Assembly: GCA_964519585.1 (NCBI GenBank)
Contig: CAZFIO010000067.1
Coordinates: forward strand, 1-10,807
Direction: 5' to 3'
DNA length: 10,807 bases
Source of the DNA: CAZFIO01 sp964519585
Lineage (GTDB): Bacteria > Bacillota > Clostridia > Tissierellales > Tissierellaceae
Position numbers and translations under genes: made by a program. Positions 1-5,229 of this stretch are shown here, piece after piece (the stretch's first letter is position 1; each line of letters begins with the position of its first letter). The notes beneath the pieces are model-generated. The model saw only the letters and a program-made list of their open reading frames with translations, made no database searches and was not told where the DNA came from.

Positions 1-212
1 GAGAACTGCGTGGCATTTATGATAGTGATAAACCCCCTGAAGAAGATTTACCTGACTAAAAAAAAAGACTAAAGTCTGCTATGGAAGAACAAATTCAAAA
101 GGTAAGAAAGAGACAAGAATTTCCTGATGAAATAAGGGAAAGAATTAAAGAGTTTTCTTGGGAAGGACTTGTTGCTAGGATGAATAAAATAGTTAAGGAT
201 ATTAGAAATTGA
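1..212 (+). pseudogene. 3' end of an unrecognised gene, possibly glycosyltransferase, interrupted by TAA
   Basis: Frame 3 is open from the left edge but meets a TAA at 57-59, then stays open until TGA at 210-212. The two halves read ELRGIYDSDKPPEEDLPD, then KKRLKSAMEEQIQKVRKRQE and, nearer the end, an FSWEGLVARMNKIVKDIRN tail. That tail (Phe-Ser-Trp-Glu followed by an amphipathic helix) resembles the C-terminus of GT-B/family-1 glycosyltransferases, but this is impression-level recognition. Both halves are charged and helix-prone and lie in one frame, so a single nonsense codon in one gene explains them. The alternative is that the gene really ends at 59 and the 43-codon ORF from ATG 81 is a relic or a separate small gene. 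The TAA abuts a run of nine A residues, where a sequencing or replication error is plausible, but a simple indel would not keep both sides in one frame. Confidence 0.35.
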
Positions 213-274
213 TAATTTTAACTAGTAACAAGGATTTTGAACTTGCTGTTTTGTTCAGTTATAGGGGGAGAAAA

Positions 275-493
275 ATGCTAAAATTGCTTTTAAAGATAAT
301 TCTTTTACCCTACACCATATTATGGTACTTAGGGATTTGGACAATTAAATTACTTGGAAGACTTATTTCCTTTATATTAGGTGTATTTTTAATTATTATT
401 GGAATAGTCCTAAGCCTCACCCTTGTAGCTGCTATATTGGGCATACCCTTAATTTTTGCCGGTCTTTCTATAGTTTTAAGAAGTTTGTTTTAG
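275..493 (+). CDS. Small two-helix membrane protein, function unknown
   Basis: This encodes 72 residues starting MLKLLLKIILLPYTILWYLG. The ATG at 275 is chosen because the purine block AGGGGGAG (263-270) lies just before it. The frame is open further upstream, but those starts lack a ribosome site and overlap the preceding gene. Two long hydrophobic stretches can be seen, at about residues 4-25 and 30-70. The second is long enough for a membrane hairpin, with a Gly-Ile-Pro turn near residue 57. There are no catalytic motifs, no Cys and few charges. It probably sits in the cytoplasmic membrane. Its stop is 56 bases before the peroxiredoxin start, so the two may be co-transcribed. I do not recognise a named family. 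Confidence 0.7.
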   Translation: MLKLLLKIILLPYTILWYLGIWTIKLLGRLISFILGVFLIIIGIVLSLTLVAAILGIPLIFAGLSIVLRSLF

Positions 494-549
494 AGAGGGA
501 TAGGGTATGGATATACTATTAGATAAAATGAATGGAAGGGAGATAAGCT

Positions 550-1008
550 ATGAAAAAATATGATTTTACCTTAAAGGAGACGGATGGCAAGGATGTTTCA
601 TTAAAGGATTATAGGGGGAAAAATGTGGTTCTTTACTTCTATCCAAAAGACAATACACCTGGCTGAACAACTGAAGCCCAAGAATTTATGGAGTTCCATA
701 AAAAGTTTAAAGATTTAAACACGGTTATACTAGGTATAAGTAAGGACAGCCTAAAGTCCCATGAAAAGTTTAGGGATAAGTATAATATTCCATTTTTACT
801 CTTAAGTGATGAGTCTAAAGAAGTTCATGAAATGTTTGATGTAATGAAAGCAAAAAAGATGTATGGAAAGGAATATTTAGGTGTGGAAAGATCCACCTTT
901 GTATTTGATAAGGAAGGAAATTTAATTAAGGAATACAGGAAGGTTAAGGTAAAGGGACACGCTGAAGAAGTATTAAATTATATTAGGGACTTAAGTAAAG
1001 AAAGCTGA
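550..1008 (+). CDS. bcp: Selenocysteine-containing Bcp/PrxQ-type thiol peroxidase (TGA 664-666 = Sec39)
   Basis: Peroxiredoxin of the Bcp/PrxQ group, which reduces hydrogen peroxide and organic hydroperoxides in the cytoplasm. The reading frame from ATG 550 (behind GGAAGGGAG) gives MKKYDFTLKETDGKDVSLKD, then VVLYFYPKDNTPG, then an in-frame TGA, then TTEAQEFMEF. The family motif is YFYPKDNTPGCTTEA, so TGA replaces exactly the peroxidatic Cys and is best read as selenocysteine 39. With TGA decoded the protein is 152 residues, normal for the family. Conserved Thr36 and Arg114 (GVERSTFVFD) are present. The resolving Cys usually five residues after the active site is Gln44, and the protein contains no Cys at all. 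Resolution must therefore come from an external thiol (one-Sec mechanism). A hairpin at 685-702 is a good SECIS candidate. An automatic call would start at Met47 (ATG 688) and lose the active site. The final TGA (1006-1008) is taken as a true stop. Confidence 0.88.
685..702 (+). promoter_or_regulatory. Candidate bacterial SECIS hairpin for Sec39 of bcp
   Basis: TTTATGG (685-691) pairs perfectly with CCATAAA (696-702) around an AGTT loop. The loop begins 25 nt after the TGA at 664-666. Bacterial SECIS elements lie within the coding region just after UGA, have the apical loop about 16-37 nt downstream, and carry a G among the first loop bases. This hairpin meets all three. SelB would bind it to deliver Sec-tRNA. 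The geometry is directly seen; the function is inferred. Confidence 0.75.
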
Positions 1009-1032
1009 AATCAAGAGGCTTAAATTAATAGG

Positions 1033-1116
1033 GTATTGGCTATGGGAAGCAATATTATCCATATTGTAACTATTAAAAACAAATACTGTATGATAACATA
1101 CTTCCTATAGCAATAC
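1033..1116 (+). other. Nested-hairpin structured region upstream of the DUF1002 gene
   Basis: An outer stem pairs GTATT (1033-1037) with AATAC (1112-1116) and GCTATGGGAAG (1039-1049) with CTTCCTATAGC (1101-1111). That is 16 pairs with one G-U and one bulged G (1038). Inside, CAATAT (1050-1055) pairs with ATATTG (1061-1066) and GTATG (1088-1092) with CATAC (1097-1101), the latter sharing one base with the outer stem. An A-rich linker (1067-1087) joins the inner hairpins. The region starts 25 bases after the bcp stop and ends 21 bases before the DUF1002 ATG, upstream of its ribosome site GAGGTGA. It could be a cis-regulatory RNA, a mobile palindromic repeat or a protein-binding site. It has no T-tract, so it is not a standard terminator. 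A poor promoter-like pair (TTGTAA 1064, TATGAT 1089, spacer 19) also lies inside it. Confidence 0.5.
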
Positions 1117-1137
1117 AAAAGTCAATGAGGTGATGAA

Positions 1138-2001
1138 ATGAAAAGGAAGTTTTTTGCAAGCCTATCCATGATAATAATCTTCATTATGTTTTTCAATGTT
1201 CTTGTCTATGCAGATAGCAATAAGGTAGTTTCACTTGCCAAGGACATAAATGAAAGCCAGAGAAAAGAAATCCTGAAAATATTCAATGTAAATCAAGATG
1301 AAGTTGAAATAATAGAAGTAAACAATCAAGAAGAGAGAAAGTATTTGGAAGGAGTAGCACCTGAGGCCCAAATTGGTAGAAAAACCATGTCTTCTGCTTA
1401 TGTAGAAATGCTTAAGGAAGGCAGTGGTATAGAAGTTGAAACATACAATATTACCTGGGTTACAAAGGAAATGTATGAGGGAGCTCTGATTACTGCAGGG
1501 ATTAAGGATGCTAAGATTATAGCTGCTGCCCCTATACCTGTATCTGGAACTGGAGCCTTGACAGGCATACTTAAGTCTTTTGAGCAGGCTACAGGCCTTG
1601 AAATCGACGAAGAGAAGAAGAAGGTAGCTACACAGGAAATTGTTGAAACAGGGGAACTTGGGGATATAATTGGCCAGGATAAGGCTGCTGAACTAATAAG
1701 TAGTATCAAAAAAGCAGTAATAGAACAGGGGATTAAGTCTCCTGAAGATATAGAAAAGCTAATAATCGATATAGCTGCTAAGCTAGATATTACACTTACC
1801 ACAGAACAAATAAATAAAATTACTAATCTTATGGAGAAGATTAGTAAGCTAGATATTAACGTGGAGGAGTTCTCCAAACAAATAGTAAGCCTAGGAAAGA
1901 AGATACAGGATACCTTAAAGAACAATCAGGAAGTAAGATCCCTAATTAAAAGAATAATAGATGCTATAGTTGACTTTTTAAGGTCTATCTTTAAGAAATA
2001 A
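1138..2001 (+). CDS. Secreted DUF1002 (YpuA-type) protein
   Basis: This encodes 287 residues. Residues 1-25 form a classical signal peptide: KRK, a hydrophobic core, then the VYA cleavage site before Asp26. The mature protein should be exported, and no lipobox Cys is present. The body matches the DUF1002 family, known from Bacillus YpuA. It has an N-terminal region rich in EVEIIEVNNQEERKYLEG-type sequence, an ITWVTKEMYEGALITAGIKD block around residue 105-125, and the AAPIPVSGTGALTGILKSFE motif. The C-terminal third is strongly helical and charged, with repeated Leu/Ile heptad spacing (about residues 185-280), and ends in a hydrophobic, Lys-terminated helix. The family's biochemical role is not known; an envelope location is the safe statement. 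The start is supported by GAGGTGA (1127-1133). A hairpin terminator follows directly, so this is the end of its transcript. Confidence 0.85.
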   Translation: MKRKFFASLSMIIIFIMFFNVLVYADSNKVVSLAKDINESQRKEILKIFNVNQDEVEIIEVNNQEERKYLEGVAPEAQIGRKTMSSAYVEMLKEGSGIEVETYNITWVTKEMYEGALITAGIKDAKIIAAAPIPVSGTGALTGILKSFEQATGLEIDEEKKKVATQEIVETGELGDIIGQDKAAELISSIKKAVIEQGIKSPEDIEKLIIDIAAKLDITLTTEQINKITNLMEKISKLDINVEEFSKQIVSLGKKIQDTLKNNQEVRSLIKRIIDAIVDFLRSIFKK

Positions 2002-2005
2002 GATT

Positions 2006-2038
2006 AAAATACCAGGGTATTCTACTTTGGTATTTTTT
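2006..2038 (+). terminator. Intrinsic terminator after the DUF1002 gene
   Basis: AAAATACCA (2006-2014) pairs with TGGTATTTT (2028-2036). The stem continues inward through GGGT/ACTT, with two G-U pairs, to an ATTCT loop. The T-run 2033-2038 forms the tail and also part of the stem. It starts 5 bases after the stop codon. Confidence 0.7.
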
Positions 2039-2062
2039 CATATACAAATATAGGCCATAAAC

Positions 2063-2091
2063 TTGAATTTGTAAGGGTATTAGGATAAAAT
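2063..2091 (+). promoter_or_regulatory. Predicted sigma-A promoter for the HD-domain gene
   Basis: A -35 element TTGAAT (2063-2068) and a -10 element TAAAAT (2086-2091) are separated by exactly 17 bases. They lie between the upstream terminator and the GTG start at 2128, giving an expected leader of about 30 nt. No structured leader is visible. Confidence 0.6.
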
Positions 2092-2127
2092 ACTATTTAA
2101 CAATTCATAGAGAAGGAAGGTTTTATA

Positions 2128-2709
2128 GTGGACAAATATATACCTAGTAGAGAAGAGGCCTATGACCTACTTACAAAGCATACAAAGGATCCGGGTCTCA
2201 TTAATCATGCACTAATGGTTGAGGCAGCTATGGGTCACTTTGCCGAGATCCTTGGTGAAGAAGATATAGAGAAGTGGAAGGTTATTGGCTTAATCCATGA
2301 CCTAGATTATGAAAAATATCCAGATGACCATTGCCATATGACAGAAAAGATGTTGCAAGAAGAAAATTGGCCTGAAGACTATATTAGAGCTGTTTTAAGC
2401 CATGGCTGGGGTATATGTACTGAGGTTGAACCTGTCCATAGGATGGAAAAGGTAATCTATTCCATAGACGAGCTTACTGGACTTATATATGCAACTGCCA
2501 TAATGCGTCCCAGCAAAAGTCTTGATGACCTGCCAGTTAAGTCTGTAAAGAAAAAGTGGAAGGACAAGGGATTTGCTGCAAAAATAGATAGGGAGGTCAT
2601 AGCCAAGGGAATAGAAATGCTTGGTATGGAAAGAGATGAAGTCATAAAAGAGACTATTGAAGGGATGAAAGCTGTGGCAAGTGAGATAGGGTTAAATACT
2701 ATAGGCTAA
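2128..2709 (+). CDS. HD-domain predicted metal-dependent phosphohydrolase
   Basis: This encodes 193 residues. The start is GTG, fixed by GAAGGAAGG (2112-2120) seven bases upstream. It is a member of the HD superfamily. His27 (INHALMVE) is followed by the His57-Asp58 pair in LIHDLDYEKYP, with His68/His70, then His92 (AVLSHGW) and Asp114 in the SIDELTGLI helix. This order is the usual one for small HDIG-type hydrolases that bind divalent metal and hydrolyse phosphate esters. Stand-alone proteins of this size are common in Clostridia; the substrate cannot be read from sequence. It is cytoplasmic, with no membrane segment. It begins a two-gene unit with the YkvA-type gene 49 bases downstream, behind its own promoter. 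Confidence 0.85.
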   Translation: MDKYIPSREEAYDLLTKHTKDPGLINHALMVEAAMGHFAEILGEEDIEKWKVIGLIHDLDYEKYPDDHCHMTEKMLQEENWPEDYIRAVLSHGWGICTEVEPVHRMEKVIYSIDELTGLIYATAIMRPSKSLDDLPVKSVKKKWKDKGFAAKIDREVIAKGIEMLGMERDEVIKETIEGMKAVASEIGLNTIG

Positions 2710-2720
2710 TATGGGTATAA

Positions 2721-2744
2721 ATAAAAAGTAGAAGGACTTTTTAT
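2721..2744 (+). other. Hairpin in the HD-gene/YkvA-gene spacer
   Basis: ATAAAAAGT (2721-2729) and ACTTTTTAT (2736-2744) form a perfect 9-bp AT-rich stem with an AGAAGG loop, just before the ribosome site of the next gene. It may be a weak attenuating terminator or an mRNA stabiliser between the two genes. The T-run lies within the stem rather than after it, so termination is doubtful. Confidence 0.35.
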
Positions 2745-2758
2745 GAAAGGGTGATCTT

Positions 2759-3181
2759 ATGGAGAAGGATTTTGAGAAAAACATAGAAGATCTAAAGGCA
2801 AAGGCAGAATCTTTTTTATCGGATGATGAAGGAATCAACAAATTACTAAATGATATAAAGGAAAAATTTGAGGACAATGAATTTCTTTCTACCATGGGCA
2901 CTGATATAAAACTACTTATTGAAATGCTTATGGCCTGGAAAAATGGTGAATATACTGGACTATCACAGAATACCATAATCCTAGTTATAGCTGGACTCTT
3001 GTATATTGCAAATCCATTAAATATACTTCCAAAGATCCTGAGAAAAACAATCATAGATGATGTTCTTATTATTGTATATATATTGAAAAAAGTAAAAAGT
3101 GAGCTAAGTGAATATAAGAAGTGGAAGGCAGAAGTGAATTATTCTCCTGAAGATAATCAGAGAAATTATATAGAGATTTGA
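2759..3181 (+). CDS. YkvA-type DUF1232 membrane protein
   Basis: This encodes 140 residues. The N-terminal half (1-60) is charged and helical. A hydrophobic segment at about 71-92 carries the DUF1232 signature YIANPLNILP (82-91), followed after a short spacer by the acidic pair Asp100-Asp101 in TIIDDVLII. A second hydrophobic helix then runs to about residue 110. In the family the motif is roughly YIxxPxDxxPD...DD. Here the Asp after NP-L is Asn88 and the following Pro-Asp is Pro-Lys, so the acidic positions are only partly kept. The family is common in Firmicutes, of unknown function, and probably membrane-associated. The ATG at 2759 is supported by GAAAGGGTG. The gene ends just before a strong terminator, so it is last in the HD-gene transcript. 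Confidence 0.8.
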   Translation: MEKDFEKNIEDLKAKAESFLSDDEGINKLLNDIKEKFEDNEFLSTMGTDIKLLIEMLMAWKNGEYTGLSQNTIILVIAGLLYIANPLNILPKILRKTIIDDVLIIVYILKKVKSELSEYKKWKAEVNYSPEDNQRNYIEI

Positions 3182-3214
3182 TCTTTCTAGCTAAGAGAAT
3201 ATATTTACAAGCTA

Positions 3215-3259
3215 GGGTTATTAAGATATTAAGACCATATATCTTAATAACCCTTTTTT
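3215..3259 (+). terminator. Strong intrinsic terminator after the YkvA-type gene
   Basis: A perfect 15-bp inverted repeat, GGGTTATTAAGATAT (3215-3229) and ATATCTTAATAACCC (3239-3253), surrounds a 9-base loop and is followed by TTTTTT (3254-3259). A small CTAGCT/AGCTAG pair (3187-3192/3210-3215) touches its foot by one base. This separates the HD/YkvA unit from the cobalamin-related series. Confidence 0.92.
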
Positions 3260-3309
3260 CTTTCTTAAAAAGATGTTATTATATATATGATTAAAGGAGG
3301 ACTTAGGAT

Positions 3310-3585
3310 ATGGAAAACTCATATAGGTTTTATAACAATAAGGATTGCCAATACTTGCCCTGCCATAATGTGAAAGATGAGAACAAGTTTAATTGTATGT
3401 TTTGCTACTGCCCTTTGTATTTTATGGAGGAATGTGGTGGCAACCATAAGGATAATAATGGAGTTAAGGACTGCTCTGATTGCATGATTCCCCATAAACC
3501 AAATGGATATGATTATATGAATAAAAAAATTATGGAATATAATGAAAAGAAGGTTATGGAAAGATTTGGTTTCAAAGCGGAGTAA
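3310..3585 (+). CDS. Cysteine-rich small-domain protein, probable metal or Fe-S binding
   Basis: This encodes 91 residues with eight Cys: 13, 18, 29, 32, 34, 42, 55 and 58, arranged CX4C, CX2CXC, C, CX2C, plus nearby His19, His46 and His62. The opening YRFYNNKDCQYLPCH and the NCMFCYCPLYF core match the 'cysteine-rich small domain' family (PF04071 by recall), a putative metal-binding zinc-ribbon-like module. In archaea and Clostridia this module also occurs near or fused to cobalamin genes such as the CobD-type threonine-phosphate decarboxylase. That fits its place at the head of a gene series ending in cobQ and cbiB. An excellent ribosome site AAAGGAGG (3293-3300) precedes ATG 3310. It is cytoplasmic, without signal or membrane segments. 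The actual metal and role are unknown. Confidence 0.8.
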   Translation: MENSYRFYNNKDCQYLPCHNVKDENKFNCMFCYCPLYFMEECGGNHKDNNGVKDCSDCMIPHKPNGYDYMNKKIMEYNEKKVMERFGFKAE

Positions 3586-3614
3586 ATACTTTTAAAATGA
3601 AGAGGGGTATCTAG

Positions 3615-4514
3615 ATGCTATCATCACACTATGGGGAAATGGCTGCCCTTGGGACTGCCATTTGTTATACTTTAAATGGAATATTTTTTGAATCAGCTGG
3701 TAAAAAAGTAGGTTCCTTAGCAGTAAATTATATAAGGCTAGTGGTAGGATTTATACTTTTAAGTATTTTTACATACTTCTCAAGAGGGTATTTGCTTCCT
3801 ATGGATGCTAGTAGCTTTAACTGGACTTGGCTAAGTATATCAGGATTTATAGGATTCTTCCTTGGAGACTTATTTTTATTTCAATCATATATAGAAGTGG
3901 GTACAAGAATATCCATGCTTGTACTTGGGATTGCACCACCGCTTACAGCAATTCTAGGTTATATCTTTTTGGATGAAGTAATTTCTTTTGCAGGCATTAT
4001 TGGAATGCTTATCATTACAGTTGGAATAGCCTTGGTTATTTTGGGTAAGGATGAAGATGACGATAAAATAAAATTCAAACACTCCTTAAAAGGTATATTT
4101 TATGCTTTTCTAGGCGCTGTTGGACAATCTGTTGGGGTAATATTTAGCAAAATAGGTATGGGGACCTATAGTCCCTTTGCTGCAACACAGATAAGAATTA
4201 TAGCGGGTTTTATTGCCTTTAATGTCCTTTTCCTGTACTTAAACAAATGGGTTGATTTAAAAAATGCCATGAAGGATAAGAAGGCAATGACAGAAATAAG
4301 CCTTGGAGCAGTATTTGGACCTGTAATAGGAGTATCCCTACAACTGATATCTCTACAGCTAACAAGTGCAGGGATATCTGCTACCATTACATCTATAATG
4401 CCTGTAACAATCCTGCCTTATTCTATCCTAGTTTGCAAGGAAAAGCTAAGTATAAAGGAGATTGTTGGTACCATAGTTTCAGTTATCGGTGTAGGAATAT
4501 TATTTTTGATATAA
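3615..4514 (+). CDS. EamA/DMT-family transporter
   Basis: This encodes 299 residues with about ten hydrophobic helices in two tandem EamA repeats. The first is roughly residues 5-145 (ALGTAICYTLNGIFFE...GIALVILGK), followed by a charged cytoplasmic linker DEDDDKIKFKH. The second is roughly residues 155-299 (GIFYAFLGAVGQSVGVIFSK...). Each repeat ends in the family's characteristic Gly-rich pair of helices, and ISMLVLGIAPPLTAILGYIF is a typical EamA core. Such proteins export or exchange small metabolites across the cytoplasmic membrane; the substrate cannot be predicted. The ATG at 3615 follows AGAGGGG (3601-3607). It lies 29 bases after the Cys-rich gene and 50 before the ECF S component, so co-transcription with both is likely. 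Its link to corrinoid metabolism is positional only. Confidence 0.88.
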   Translation: MLSSHYGEMAALGTAICYTLNGIFFESAGKKVGSLAVNYIRLVVGFILLSIFTYFSRGYLLPMDASSFNWTWLSISGFIGFFLGDLFLFQSYIEVGTRISMLVLGIAPPLTAILGYIFLDEVISFAGIIGMLIITVGIALVILGKDEDDDKIKFKHSLKGIFYAFLGAVGQSVGVIFSKIGMGTYSPFAATQIRIIAGFIAFNVLFLYLNKWVDLKNAMKDKKAMTEISLGAVFGPVIGVSLQLISLQLTSAGISATITSIMPVTILPYSILVCKEKLSIKEIVGTIVSVIGVGILFLI

Positions 4515-4564
4515 ATGCATAGAATGTAATATGGAAAGATATAAAATAAAAGGGAGGATGTAAA

Positions 4565-5122
4565 ATGAAAGACTATTTCAAAGTTACAACTAAAACCATA
4601 GTTGCTACAGGCCTTGGGGCAGCAATATTTATGCTATTATTTATGTATGTTAAAGTCCCATCCCCAGTGCCAAATACCAGTGTGCAAACCGCCTATGGTT
4701 TAGGGGCCTTTTTTGCTACACTATTTGGACCAATTGCAGGGGGCCTAATAGCCTTTGTTGGTCATGCCTTAAATGATGCTTTACAGTACGGTTCTCCTTG
4801 GTGGTCTTGGGTAATAGCAAGTGGGGTTGCTGGCTTTATATTTGGATTTGCCTATAAAAGAACTGGTGTTGAAGAGGGGGAATTTACTAAAAATGACATT
4901 ATAACCTTCAACATAATTCAAGTAATCGGTAATATTATTGCTTGGCTAGTGGTTGCGCCGGTTTTAGATATAGTTATATATGCGGAACCAGCAAACCTGG
5001 TATTTACCCAAGGTATTGCCGCTGCAATAATGAACTCTGTAGTTGCAGGGATTATAGGTACTCTTTTGTTGATTGCCTACTCAAAAACAAGGACAAAAGA
5101 AGGAAGCATTTCTAAGAAGTAG
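4565..5122 (+). CDS. ECF transporter S component, UPF0397/CbrT-like
   Basis: This encodes 185 residues with about five to six membrane helices. The regions FMYVKVPSPVPNTSVQTAYG (residues 26-45), FFATLFGPIAGGLIAFVGHA and LNDALQYGSPWWSW are hallmark sequences of the UPF0397 group of substrate-binding S components (ECF-ribofla_trS fold). N-terminal KTIVATGLGAAIF contains the Ala-rich face that contacts the T subunit. It captures the vitamin in the membrane for the ECF module encoded directly downstream. CbrT, assigned to cobalamin uptake in Firmicutes, belongs as I recall to the same broad family. With cobQ and cbiB close by, a corrinoid is the most likely substrate, but riboflavin or thiamine-precursor relatives cannot be excluded. 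The ATG at 4565 follows AAAGGGAGGA. A stable hairpin separates it from the ATPase gene. Confidence 0.85.
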   Translation: MKDYFKVTTKTIVATGLGAAIFMLLFMYVKVPSPVPNTSVQTAYGLGAFFATLFGPIAGGLIAFVGHALNDALQYGSPWWSWVIASGVAGFIFGFAYKRTGVEEGEFTKNDIITFNIIQVIGNIIAWLVVAPVLDIVIYAEPANLVFTQGIAAAIMNSVVAGIIGTLLLIAYSKTRTKEGSISKK

Positions 5123-5157
5123 AAGATGTTTGATTTCCATGTTGCATAGTTTAAAGA

Positions 5158-5191
5158 TAATCCCAGTGTAAGTTTTCTTGCCCTGGGATTA
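5158..5191 (+). other. Long intercistronic hairpin between S component and ATPase genes
   Basis: TAATCCCAG (5158-5166) pairs with CTGGGATTA (5183-5191), and GTAAG (5168-5172) with CTTGC (5177-5181). A single T-C mismatch separates the two stems, and the loop is TTTT. This makes 14 pairs with one G-U. No T-run follows, so it is not an ordinary terminator. It may act as an RNA processing or stability element that sets the ratio of S component to ATPase. Confidence 0.6.
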
Positions 5192-5229
5192 GACTTCTAT
5201 AGGTAAATAAGAATACTTTGGAGGAAAAG

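Noticed and set aside
507..563. Small ORF starting MDILLDKMNGREISYEKI
   Set aside because: It is only 18 residues and overlaps the bcp start in another frame. It shows no recognisable leader features, although a purine-rich site precedes it.
688..1008. Bcp as a 106-residue protein starting at ATG 688
   Set aside because: This start loses the active site and has no ribosome site. The frame upstream is clear peroxiredoxin sequence back to ATG 550, with only the recoded TGA between.
1006..1023. Second in-frame TGA at 1006 as another selenocysteine (readthrough to TAA at 1021)
   Set aside because: The protein is already at normal family length. Only five codons would follow, and no suitable SECIS hairpin is evident in the coding position.
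1398..1925. Long reverse-strand ORF opposite the DUF1002 gene
   Set aside because: Its Ser/Ile-rich composition is what the reverse complement of an AT-rich, Glu/Lys-rich gene gives. It has no ribosome site and no family resemblance.
3182..3309. Cobalamin riboswitch ahead of the cobalamin-related series
   Set aside because: The 128-base gap is filled by an intrinsic terminator and an AT-rich stretch. No B12-box (GCCACTG-like) sequence was seen here or in the gaps at 4515-4564 and 5123-5229.
5218..5229. TTG at 5218 as start of the ECF ATPase
   Set aside because: It would place the start codon on the ribosome site GGAGGAA, which is correctly spaced for ATG 5230.
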